A stretch of DNA of 64,000 bases from NCBI RefSeq assembly GCF_002736205.1, contig NZ_CP024091.1, positions 992,001 to 1,056,000 on the forward strand, given 5' to 3'. This document shows, one piece after another, positions 54,501-62,739 of the stretch. The stretch is from Pedobacter ginsengisoli. Lineage in GTDB: Bacteria; Bacteroidota; Bacteroidia; Sphingobacteriales; Sphingobacteriaceae. The number at the start of each line of letters is the position of its first letter. The stretch's first letter is position 1. Below the pieces are notes generated by a model. The model searched no databases, was not told the origin of the DNA, and saw nothing but the letters and a program-made list of their open reading frames with translations. The position numbers and the translations under genes are program-made.

Positions 54501-54636
54501 GAAGCTTTATTTCAGCGGGTCTAATTTGTTTGTAATTAGCAAGTTCAATAAAAAATATTACGATCCACAATTAGGCGATGGCTTTAGTTATCCTGTTATG
54601 AAGAATTTCAATTTCGGGATTAATGTTTCGCTTTAA
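51505..54636 (+). CDS. SusC/RagA-type TonB-linked outer membrane transporter
   Basis: 1043 residues. Signal peptide (to AFAQ), carboxypeptidase-like domain (about 28-105: ISGTVIDAKDKTPLPGATI), then the linker VDDVVIVGYGTQKKD and the plug with ISIRTKTSFNDQNVLYVIDG and VTVLKDAATTAAYGARASGGVIVVTT. A long barrel ends with NFGINVSL. It imports oligosaccharides with its SusD 20 bp downstream. The substrate is not readable, but the neighbours act on sugars. Confidence 0.95.
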   Translation: MKQVLKMHFRVLGIIWLLLQSHSAFAQGKISGTVIDAKDKTPLPGATIILQDGSGKSKTDENGKFEINVEAGSKLKISMTGYDAQEVIASRGMVVELVFSAVNLDDVVIVGYGTQKKDLVTGSIVTMTMEDTRRNSPTTSLGNLLAGQMAGVKVGVPAGRPGTAPGISIRTKTSFNDQNVLYVIDGLVTDNSADFNNLSPNDIDKVTVLKDAATTAAYGARASGGVIVVTTRRGSKNEKAKINYSFNSGFDKRGRNADLTSAIETGQIYNRMNPTNNPWTQSDFDYFKNINNGWGYDQLAQVWQDPYTTTHNLSATGGGDKITYFIGGSYTKQGAFQKNSSYKNYNFRANITADIAKNFTVFAGVSANNNVSDRLPSTGVGDENGIYRKQLLWQPEQPVWTDGGKPIDYGWIGNVGAEVNGEGGYNKENNFKPVINLKGTYKIPFVEGLSVSSQYIRTIANNRKKNYFTKYDMWVMKLLGSSRQISTRDEDLLSLKKSSQIGNNYLEESYRWNDNEQLNFQLNYDHTFGNVHHVQGWLTYERAETKGGGFKAGREKFPVYQTDQWWAASGDRLDSWAQGDSDFNRGAEQTVGRKSYVGQFFYDYDSKYLASFTYRYDGSYKFSGDKRWGFFPSGSLGWVISRENFFSNVNGIELLKIRATAGTTSADNINAWQYQQSYDPGTSAYFGSTPVTNVGISYGSLVNPDITWEKSRNYNIGIDINFLKHFSGSVEYFNAKTYDILVDRVAQVPPTFSRKLPTSNYGEYKSEGVEMTFGYRNKTNQLNYYANINASYAAATPLVRDKVVTYPWEVDVNRSASKIVAFVQTGMIRTQADLDAFVAANPNYKFKGIAPALGQLTYADLSGKDGKPDGIVDDWDKTIIKKNNNPVLLGLNFGAEWKGFSIDASFDGSFRNYKYINNLVDGNVEWNRMWKPWANDAWTPENPNATLPRRYSANDNVRTVTNTESTFWLKNASFLRMRLLNVGYSIPTSITNKIGINGVKLYFSGSNLFVISKFNKKYYDPQLGDGFSYPVMKNFNFGINVSL

Positions 54637-54656
54637 TAATTATAAATTCTGAATAT

Positions 54657-56474
54657 ATGAAACTGAATAATAAATTTTTTAAGCTATTTCTTGCTAATAT
54701 GTTGATACTATCATTGGTCTCATCTTGCAAGAAAGGACTGGATTATGATAATAATAGTGTAATCGTTCCTGAAGCTGTGTGGGGTGATCCCCAAATGATA
54801 AAGGCTTACCTTAATGATGTTTATGGTAAGTCAATGCCGGGTTGGCCAATTAACGGTTCGGAAACGGATGAAGCAATTGTAGAACCAAGACAATTCCCAG
54901 ATTATGCACGTGGTATTATTTCTGAAGCTGGTACGAAACTAGATCTTAAGTACGACATAATTGATAAGGTTAACTTTTTTCTGGACGAATTAGCAGCAGT
55001 TCCGACTACTGTTCTCTCAGAAGAATTGAACAAACAATACACTGGTGAAGCCAAATTCTGGAGGGCATGGTCATATTGGGGTATGGTAAATCGCGTAGGG
55101 GGGGTGCCTCTTATTTTGCATAAACAGAATTTTAATGATGTACCTGGATTGTTCAAGCCACGTAATAAAACATCTGAATGTGTTGCCCAAATTGTTAAAG
55201 ATTTGGATAGTGCTATTTTGTTATTACCAGGTGTTTACGCTAATGCAGGCGCAGATTATGGACGCATTACCAAAGTTGCTGCCATGGCTATGAAAGGAAG
55301 GGTATTACTTACTTATGCAAGTCCGTTGTTTAATCCATCTAATGACCCTGCACGTTGGCAGGCAGCCTATGACGCTTGCAAAGCAGCAGTTGATTTTGGC
55401 GCAACACAAGGACATACGTTACATCCTAATTATAGTAAAATCTGGACTGAGGAGAGAAATAAGGAAGTGGTTATGGTAAATCAGTTTTTTGATCCTGGAC
55501 ACGCCGTTAACTTTGCTGCAATTCGTCCAATGCCTTTGACTTCGGGATCAACTAATAATAATCAGCCTTTACTAAGTTTATTATTGGCTTTCCCGAAAAA
55601 GGATGGGTCTCCTATACAGTTTAATAAGGAAATGCTTTCGGATCCTACCTATAATGAACAGTTTTTAACTGATTTTTATACTAATCGTGACGATAGATTT
55701 TTTGCTACTGTTTGGTGTGGTGGTACACCTTACCCTACGCCTGATGATTCTCCTCCAAGTTATTTAAAAGGAAATAGTTACTGGATTGTTTGGGAACAAG
55801 ATGCGGCTACTAGTAAGTACCTAATGGCCACCAATAAAATCCATCCAGGCATTTCAGGGTCAGGTTGTACTGGTTTTTTTCAACGTAAAGGACTTGATAC
55901 TACATTGGTGGCAGCTCTGGTTGATAGGGGACAAACTGACTGGGTAGAGATGCGTTATGCTGAATTACTTATGAATTACGGTGAATGTGCAAATGAAGTA
56001 GGTAAATCAACGGAGGCTTTAGAAGTGTTAAAAACCATTAGAAAACGTGCAGGAATTACTGCAGGTTCGGGTGGGAATTATGGTATAGTGGCTTCAACTC
56101 AAACGGAAATAAGAGAAGCGTATATTAAAGAAAGTCAGGTTGAATTTGCCTTTGAAAATAAACGGTTTGAGAATTTAAGACGATTGAAACGTTTTGATAT
56201 TTTAAATAATCAAGGTGCTCGTCATGGGTTATATATAACCTTGAAAAATGTTGCTGATAGACCAACTCCTCTAGATAATATTGTGAAGTCGGCCTCAGTA
56301 AGGTCGAAGTTTAGAGCGGCATATATTGATAATATCGACGGTGATGCAGATTATAAATATAATTTTACCACAAACCACTGGTTTTTTGCAATTAATCCAG
56401 CTCATATTTCTCAATCAAAAGATGTTTTAAAGCAAAACAAAGAATGGGGCGGTACTTTTGATCCATTACAATAG
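54657..56474 (+). CDS. SusD/RagB-type glycan-binding lipoprotein
   Basis: 605 residues. Lipobox LVSSC (Cys24). TPR-like helical framework: EAKFWRAWSYWGMVNRVGGVPLI, AAMAMKGRVLLTYASPLFNP and the C-terminal RYAELLMNYGECANEVGKSTEAL and EFAFENKRFENLRR. It sits as a lid on the SusC barrel at the surface and binds the glycan. Confidence 0.95.
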   Translation: MKLNNKFFKLFLANMLILSLVSSCKKGLDYDNNSVIVPEAVWGDPQMIKAYLNDVYGKSMPGWPINGSETDEAIVEPRQFPDYARGIISEAGTKLDLKYDIIDKVNFFLDELAAVPTTVLSEELNKQYTGEAKFWRAWSYWGMVNRVGGVPLILHKQNFNDVPGLFKPRNKTSECVAQIVKDLDSAILLLPGVYANAGADYGRITKVAAMAMKGRVLLTYASPLFNPSNDPARWQAAYDACKAAVDFGATQGHTLHPNYSKIWTEERNKEVVMVNQFFDPGHAVNFAAIRPMPLTSGSTNNNQPLLSLLLAFPKKDGSPIQFNKEMLSDPTYNEQFLTDFYTNRDDRFFATVWCGGTPYPTPDDSPPSYLKGNSYWIVWEQDAATSKYLMATNKIHPGISGSGCTGFFQRKGLDTTLVAALVDRGQTDWVEMRYAELLMNYGECANEVGKSTEALEVLKTIRKRAGITAGSGGNYGIVASTQTEIREAYIKESQVEFAFENKRFENLRRLKRFDILNNQGARHGLYITLKNVADRPTPLDNIVKSASVRSKFRAAYIDNIDGDADYKYNFTTNHWFFAINPAHISQSKDVLKQNKEWGGTFDPLQ

Positions 56475-56520
56475 TTTTTTAAACAGTTAATTCATTCTAA
56501 AAATATCAGTTAGCGCTCCA

Positions 56521-56556
56521 ATCATGGCCGGAAGAAATTCCTGCCATGATTTTATA
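56521..56556 (+). terminator. Terminator after the SusD gene
   Basis: ATCATGGC (56521-56528) pairs with GCCATGAT (56543-56550), followed by TTTATATTT. The genes after it probably have their own promoter or depend on read-through. Confidence 0.55.
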
Positions 56557-56638
56557 TTTTATACAAATAATCAATCAATTTTAGTCAAAATAGTAGATTT
56601 ATATATACAACACACACAACTGAAACAGCCAATCCAAT

Positions 56639-58915
56639 ATGAAACTAAACTTTATTAAAATCGTAATTGTCTTTTTTATTACAACAATTCCAATATCGGT
56701 TTTTGCGCAGTACAATTTTAGCACCGATTATTTCAAAATCCAGATTAGCAATAAAGGCTGGATCACCAGTATGAAAAATATCACGGTTAAACCTAATCGT
56801 GAATTTAGTCCTACAGATAAGCCTTCGCCGGTGATGAGTTTATACGATAGTAAAAAGAATGTTTATTATCAGCCAACCAACGCAACCTATACCAAAGCCA
56901 GCCAAACAATGGTACTTAAATATCCAAATGGGTCAGTTGCCACAATCAGTATTGAGCCCAAAAAGAAATATTTTAAACTTACCCTGCAATCGCTCTCACC
57001 TCGTAATGGTATCGATGTTATCCAGTGGGGTAACTATCATACAAATATTACCAATCTAATGGGTGAAATTATTGGTGTTGCCCGTGATACCAGCAAAACG
57101 GTTAATTATGCCATTGGTATGTTTGCCCTGAACGACAAGACCATAAGTGGACTAGCCGAAACTGTTGGCGATGCAGCTCCTTTTCAATACATAATACATA
57201 CGCCAGATGCCAAGCGTTTTCCTTTGCCTAAAGATCTTCATGAAGGACAAATTTTTACACTGGGTGGAGATGGTATTAGTGATGTTGCTTTTTACGCGCA
57301 CAAAGAACCATGGTATAGAATTATGTATGGTAATGCAGCCTTAGTGGACAAAAAGGGCCAGATATCTATTGCTTATCAATCAAGAGACAGATCTTCTGAA
57401 AGAGAAATCTATTTTTCACTTATGCCGCTTATGGAGGCTAACAAACCAAACCACCTGCAAGTGCAACCATTGCCAGTAAATTATATTGGATCATCTGTAG
57501 CGCTATGGGGAAGTCCGGATAGCACAGCTTTGTTGGACGTGATTCAAAAAATTGTTTTGGCTGAAAAGCTTCCTCATCCAACTATTAATGGGAAATGGGT
57601 AAAAGATCCTGCTGCTTTCGTTCCTGATGCCCTTACAAGTGGTAATTTAAATGATAGTATTATCTCTTATACATCAAGATTAGGCTTTAAAACTATAAGT
57701 TTATATGATCAAGGCTTTTTAAGAGCTGATCGTGGGAACAATGGATATATTGACGGAAAGAATTTTGAGAGAAAACCAATAAAACTAACAACTGGAAATG
57801 TTTCGCATAAAGAGTTTTCGGATATGGCAGCTAAAAAAGGTATCATGATAGGGAGAACCCCGATTACTAATTCTTTAGCCCCAGGTACTATGGATGCCAG
57901 TCCAATGCCAAGTGATAGTTTGTGCTATCAGCAAAAACGCTTACTCGTAAAAAGTATCAGTGTAACGGATACAGTTATTCTTGTTGACGACCCAACCTAT
58001 CTTGAGGAGATTGCCAGTTGGGAAGGCCACAGTGCTCACTTAAATATGGTTAAAATTGGTAAAGAACTTATCTATTATAAGGGGGTATCGAAAGACAAAC
58101 CATACCGACTTTTAAATGTAAAGCGCGGATATTGGAAGACTACTCCTTCAAATCATGCTAACAGAGATACCATTTATAAACTTCAGGTTACAGTTGGCGG
58201 TGGTTATGATGGGCTTGTACCGAATATACAATTGCAAGACAAAATAGCTGAGCACTTTGCTGAGATTTGTAAAATCAATGGCCTATCTTATTACGATTTT
58301 GATGGGCAGGAGTTTTTGTTTAATACCGGACATGGTTATTATTCGACCAAACGTTTCTTTGGTAAAATGTTTGAAAAAGCAAAGAAGTTAGGTGTTCCAT
58401 ATATCCGTTTCACAGGTGCAACTTTATCTGAAGGATCATGGCATTATCAAAGTATTTGGAATGTTGGTGGTGGAAAGAATTTGTATGATGCTGAAACCCG
58501 CGAATGGGGCAGTTCAACAAGTCAGGGAAAAGATCTGCGTGATGTAACTTATGCCAACTATTTTCCTGTGGGTATGGGTGGCAATTTCCCAATCAACGCC
58601 AAATCTAAAGTTGAAGAATATGAGCATATACAAGCCATTTCAGTAGGGGTTGGTACAACATACAGTTTGAGATTAAACCAAAAGGATGTTGAAAGTTGCC
58701 CTCAGAAAGATGCTATCTTTAAAGCAATAAGAACATGGGAAGATGCCAGAGCTGCCAATGCGTTTCCAATATGGGTAAAAGATCAGCTGTCAGACCCTTC
58801 GCAATCATTTCATTTGGAAAGTGTTGATGCTAATAATTGGAACTTATACAAGACAAATAGAGATGGTTCGAACAAAAAAATGTTTGTGAAATTAAAAAGA
58901 GCTGTTGGGTATTAG
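56639..58915 (+). CDS. Secreted TIM-barrel glycosidase-like protein, family not recognised
   Basis: 758 residues with a signal peptide (to VFAQ). Residues 25-270 are a beta-sandwich (FKIQISNKGWITSMKNI). A TIM barrel follows with a roughly 100-residue beta insert around 440-520. SYYDFDGQEFLF (about 540-550) puts Asp and Glu at a barrel strand end, the best active-site candidates. The plan resembles clan GH-D or GH36/GH97-like enzymes, but I cannot assign a family. It lies downstream of SusD within the locus. Confidence 0.55.
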   Translation: MKLNFIKIVIVFFITTIPISVFAQYNFSTDYFKIQISNKGWITSMKNITVKPNREFSPTDKPSPVMSLYDSKKNVYYQPTNATYTKASQTMVLKYPNGSVATISIEPKKKYFKLTLQSLSPRNGIDVIQWGNYHTNITNLMGEIIGVARDTSKTVNYAIGMFALNDKTISGLAETVGDAAPFQYIIHTPDAKRFPLPKDLHEGQIFTLGGDGISDVAFYAHKEPWYRIMYGNAALVDKKGQISIAYQSRDRSSEREIYFSLMPLMEANKPNHLQVQPLPVNYIGSSVALWGSPDSTALLDVIQKIVLAEKLPHPTINGKWVKDPAAFVPDALTSGNLNDSIISYTSRLGFKTISLYDQGFLRADRGNNGYIDGKNFERKPIKLTTGNVSHKEFSDMAAKKGIMIGRTPITNSLAPGTMDASPMPSDSLCYQQKRLLVKSISVTDTVILVDDPTYLEEIASWEGHSAHLNMVKIGKELIYYKGVSKDKPYRLLNVKRGYWKTTPSNHANRDTIYKLQVTVGGGYDGLVPNIQLQDKIAEHFAEICKINGLSYYDFDGQEFLFNTGHGYYSTKRFFGKMFEKAKKLGVPYIRFTGATLSEGSWHYQSIWNVGGGKNLYDAETREWGSSTSQGKDLRDVTYANYFPVGMGGNFPINAKSKVEEYEHIQAISVGVGTTYSLRLNQKDVESCPQKDAIFKAIRTWEDARAANAFPIWVKDQLSDPSQSFHLESVDANNWNLYKTNRDGSNKKMFVKLKRAVGY

Positions 58916-58946
58916 TAACCTTTTCATATCTAAAATAAAGAATAGT

Positions 58947-59303
58947 ATGCAACCAAATAAAATGATCTTACAGTTTTTTTGCCCAAAATGGGGACAGGAA
59001 CATGAAACTTATGATGCTTTTTGCCGAAAGGTAAAGGAGGCAGGGTACGATGGTGTTGAAGCACCAGTTCCTTTTGATGCTGTTGAAAGAGAGGAGCAGG
59101 CAAAAGCGCTTGCTAAGTATAATTTACTTTTTTTAGGACAGTATTATCAATCTTTTGAGAAAGCTTTTGAAGAACATAAGAGTAATTACGGAAAACACTT
59201 GCGCAACCTGCTAGAAGCAAACCCTATAAAAATAGATTTACAAACGGGAAAAGATTATTTCTCGTTTGAAGAGAGTGGTAAGCAAAGAATAAAGGTCTGG
59301 TAA
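58947..59303 (+). pseudogene. Truncated sugar phosphate isomerase/epimerase-like gene
   Basis: 118 residues from the ATG at 58947. YDAFCRKVKEAGYDGVEAPVPF and the end NPIKIDLQTGKDYFSFEESG fit the first half of xylose-isomerase-like TIM-barrel proteins, which are normally about 270 residues. The frame ends at TAA 59301 and the missing C-terminal half is not seen in other frames of the next 130 bp. Probably a 3' deletion. The first half of a barrel is unlikely to fold or act alone. Confidence 0.6.
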
Positions 59304-59373
59304 AGTAAATGCCATAAAGTAACCGGGAAAATAAAGCATCGGTTTTTGTCAATTTAGTGGCAGTATTAGGGTT

Positions 59374-59420
59374 TTTATATTTTTAGATTTACTCCGGTTA
59401 GGTAAATCTAAAAATATAAA
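59374..59420 (+). promoter_or_regulatory. Perfect 19-bp hairpin in the leader of the next gene
   Basis: TTTATATTTTTAGATTTAC (59374-59392) and its exact complement (59402-59420) with a 9-nt loop, ending 18 bp before the start codon at 59439. There is no T-run after it, so it is not a normal terminator. Confidence 0.55.
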
Positions 59421-59438
59421 ATAAAGCTAAACACTAAA

Positions 59439-62400
59439 ATGAACTTATTTGTGATTCAAGATTTTAAAAATTTTTACAGGAGTATATGCTGTGTATTTGC
59501 AGTACTTTTTCTTTTTAGTCAGGCTAAGGCCCAACAGACAGTAGCTCATTACAATATGGGACGCTCAGGAGCAGTTACCTACGCTACCTCTCCCGAGGTA
59601 TTGAAAGATTTGAGTGGCCTTAATCATGATTTAAAGCGAAATGGACAGCCTGTTTTTTTTGCTGATGCACCCGCAGATAAAAAATTAAACGGGGAAGGTG
59701 CTATTTCATTCAAAGACCGTGGTAGTTATAGTATTGCAGATAATTTTGGTAAAGCAGCTATACCATTTGTATTTGAAGGCTGGTTTCAGACGAATAGCAG
59801 ACAAGGAGCAAACGACAAAGGAAGAAGTACTGGTGTGGTGGTCGCTTATGGCGATGATAAAAGTGGGTATGTTTTATCCCAAAAAGAAGATCAGTGGGTG
59901 GTATTGATAGATGGAAAAGAAAATGGTAAGCCTATTGCAAAGGCAATTCCTGGTGAATGGATTCATATAGCTATAGTAAATGATGGCAAGGCTATTTCTG
60001 CGCTTGCCAATGGAGTAAAAACATTGACCGGTTTGCCCGCAGCTAAAACTGTAGCTTCTAATTTCTCTATAGGAGCTTTAGGTAAAGGGAATTATTTTAA
60101 TGGATTAATATATGAAGTAAGGTTTACTTCATTAAATAAGATAAAGTTTGATGCAGCTAAACATTTGTTGTTTAATGCCAAACAACTTGCAAAAAAACAA
60201 AAGCAAGCTACCGATGAGCAACGTGCATTAATAGCTGCATTAGAAGCCAATAAATCAATTGTTAAAGTACAGTCGTTTCCTGCTTCTACTGGAGATTCAA
60301 AGGACTGGTTGATTAGCCAGGTTAAAGCCCCTGTACAATTATTATTGCAAAAAGACCCTGGTCAAATGTCGGCGAAACTATTATTAACTAATGGTTTGCT
60401 TAGCCGTGAATTTTATGTATCAGATAACTTAGCTTGTGTAGGGTTTAAAAATGAAAACACAGATGCTCAATACCTGAGGGCTGTAAAACCAGAAGCACGA
60501 GTGATGATAGATAGCACCTGGTATGATATAGGCGGATTTAGCGGACAGCCAGAAAAATCATACTTGTTAGAGAGCTGGTATAGCAATTTGATAGCGGAGC
60601 CTTCGGCATTCCGTTTTACTGGTATTGAGATAATGCAGCCTACTGCACGCTATCCCTGGCAACAAAAATATAACGCTGCTCATACAGACTGGCCACCTAA
60701 GGGCCTACATGTTTTAATGCACTATAAAGCGCCATTAAATAAGAACAACTGGCAAAATACAGTACAGGTTACAGTGCATTATGAGCTATACGAAGGAATA
60801 CCTGTTATTGCTAAATGGTTAACTATTGATAACAATACCAATTCATCTTTTGTTGTTCGTGAAACTGAATGCGAAGTTTTAGCTGTAAATCAGGATCAGG
60901 TAAAGCGTATACATGTTGAAAGTGACTATTCTTTTGCACTGGCTAATGCAGATAAAGAAGGATCAGCTTTGATGCATTATAAAGGAACGCCTCCGGCTTA
61001 CCAAACAGGACAAAGTACTACCACATGGAGAACAGATAGTGAGTACAATACATGGGCATCACATAATCAGGCAGAAGATAAATTTCTAGGATTTCCACAT
61101 CATAACTTGTTAGTAAGCAGGGTACCAATGGGACCTTCTGAAACCGTAAAATCAAAACAAAAATTCACCTCATTTACTACTTTCGAGCTATTACATGACA
61201 ATGATGATAGAGAACGCCAAAGTTTGGCACATCGTAGATTCTACAGAAAGTTAGCCCCACAAGTAACAGAGTCTTTAATTACTGGCGGTATTACTTCTCA
61301 TGACAAAACAAAGCTGAAAGGCTTTATTGATCAAATGGGCGAATTGGGATTTGAAAGATTAGATATTATGGCATGGCCAGGTATTTCTCATGATAATCTG
61401 GATACTGGTTATGTTTCTTTATGGAAAGGCATATCATCTTATGCAGCTACGAAAGGAATTGTAATGGGAGGATACGAATTGCAGGTTGCTTCAAGAGGAA
61501 GAGGGGCTGATGTGGATTGTATTGATCCGATTACCAATAAGCCTGGTAGTTTATTTGGACAAAGTGTTTGTATTGCAAGTGATTGGCAAGACAAGTATTA
61601 CACCAATATGTGGAAGTTCTTTGATCAAACAGGGCTGATGACCTTTAATATGGATGGACCTTATCATGGTGATGTTTGTGCATCAACAAGCCACCCACAT
61701 CATACTAATTTTTACGATTCTCAGTGGCAACAATGGAAGCAGCAGGTACGCGTTCTTCACGAACTTCAGCGTCGTAATATGTACGTGCCAATTCCAGATT
61801 GGTATTTTTTAAATGGGCAATCTGCAACAGGTATGGGGTATCGTGAAGCCAGTGCAAATTTAACCCCACAACAGCAATTGTTATTAGGGCGTCAGTACAT
61901 CTACGATGGTACCTGGCACAAAACTCCAACAATGGGTTGGATGACATTACAGTTGGTAGGCTTTTATACCAATGATGCCAGGGTAGGCTTAGAACCCTTA
62001 TCTCAAAATCTGGATAGGTATGAGGTTGGCTTATTTCAGCATTTAGCAAGTGGTTGCCAGTTTACAGTAAGGGGCAACCGACTTTATGATACACCTGAAA
62101 CGAAAGCAATGGTAAGTAAATGGGTAAACTGGTTTAAAAAACATAGAGGTATTCTTACATCAGATATTATTCATGTTGCCCGCCCAACAGGAAGAGATTT
62201 GGATGCAATGTTGCATGTAAATGCAGAGCTAGATGAAAAAGGAATGTTAATTGTTTTTAATCCCACAGATAAAGGAATTACCAAACAGATGAAAGTGCCA
62301 TTGTATTATACCGGAATTAAAGGAACAGCTAAATTAACAGATCAAAATGGTAAAGCCAGCAATTTAGAATTAAATGAAAAACAGGAAGCTTTTATTACTG

Positions 62401-62444
62401 TAAATATACCTGCAGGTGGCTTCAGTTGGTTTACAATAGAATAA
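59439..62444 (+). CDS. Secreted LamG + TIM-barrel glycosidase-like protein, family not recognised
   Basis: 1001 residues. Signal peptide (to AKAQ). Residues 35-240 are a concanavalin-like LamG module (FEGWFQTN, WIHIAIVNDGK, GLIYEVRF). A beta-sandwich follows at about 290-600, then a TIM barrel with FERLDIMAWPGIS, VMGGYELQVAS, LMTFNMDGPYHGDVC (Asp candidate) and VPIPDWYFLNGQ, and a small beta C-terminus. The plan recalls GH36/GH27-type clan D enzymes but no family motif is certain. It is preceded by a striking leader hairpin. Confidence 0.6.
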   Translation: MNLFVIQDFKNFYRSICCVFAVLFLFSQAKAQQTVAHYNMGRSGAVTYATSPEVLKDLSGLNHDLKRNGQPVFFADAPADKKLNGEGAISFKDRGSYSIADNFGKAAIPFVFEGWFQTNSRQGANDKGRSTGVVVAYGDDKSGYVLSQKEDQWVVLIDGKENGKPIAKAIPGEWIHIAIVNDGKAISALANGVKTLTGLPAAKTVASNFSIGALGKGNYFNGLIYEVRFTSLNKIKFDAAKHLLFNAKQLAKKQKQATDEQRALIAALEANKSIVKVQSFPASTGDSKDWLISQVKAPVQLLLQKDPGQMSAKLLLTNGLLSREFYVSDNLACVGFKNENTDAQYLRAVKPEARVMIDSTWYDIGGFSGQPEKSYLLESWYSNLIAEPSAFRFTGIEIMQPTARYPWQQKYNAAHTDWPPKGLHVLMHYKAPLNKNNWQNTVQVTVHYELYEGIPVIAKWLTIDNNTNSSFVVRETECEVLAVNQDQVKRIHVESDYSFALANADKEGSALMHYKGTPPAYQTGQSTTTWRTDSEYNTWASHNQAEDKFLGFPHHNLLVSRVPMGPSETVKSKQKFTSFTTFELLHDNDDRERQSLAHRRFYRKLAPQVTESLITGGITSHDKTKLKGFIDQMGELGFERLDIMAWPGISHDNLDTGYVSLWKGISSYAATKGIVMGGYELQVASRGRGADVDCIDPITNKPGSLFGQSVCIASDWQDKYYTNMWKFFDQTGLMTFNMDGPYHGDVCASTSHPHHTNFYDSQWQQWKQQVRVLHELQRRNMYVPIPDWYFLNGQSATGMGYREASANLTPQQQLLLGRQYIYDGTWHKTPTMGWMTLQLVGFYTNDARVGLEPLSQNLDRYEVGLFQHLASGCQFTVRGNRLYDTPETKAMVSKWVNWFKKHRGILTSDIIHVARPTGRDLDAMLHVNAELDEKGMLIVFNPTDKGITKQMKVPLYYTGIKGTAKLTDQNGKASNLELNEKQEAFITVNIPAGGFSWFTIE

Positions 62445-62651
62445 TGCATGTATTTTGCTGTATTGTCCATTGAATGAGTATTTCAAGGATGTTATTTTTG
62501 TTATTATTCAAGGTTATTGTTATTTTGGTTGAGCTCAGTAATAAAGGAAGACTCTAATTAATAAAGTACTCAGTTGAGGGATGAAACTGAGTATTATAGA
62601 GCTAAGAATTTATACATTTTGCTAGCCAGATAGTAGTTGGTTAATTAGGTT

Positions 62652-62680
62652 AAAGGCCTATCTTATGGATAGGCCTTTTT
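62652..62680 (+). terminator. Terminator of the LamG glycosidase gene
   Basis: AAAGGCCTATC (62652-62662) pairs with GATAGGCCTTT (62668-62678), followed by TT. A weaker inverted repeat (ACTCAGTT/AACTGAGT, 62568-62592) stands before it. Confidence 0.8.
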
Positions 62681-62739
62681 CGATTTAATCAGTTTTCGTC
62701 TGCACATTGAAATTATAATAGTCTAAGCCACCAAATATT

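Noticed and set aside
28411..62680. Shared AAGGCCT stems in terminators at 28411 and 62652 as a dispersed repeat
   Set aside because: The loops and outer stems differ; GC-cored terminator stems often look alike.
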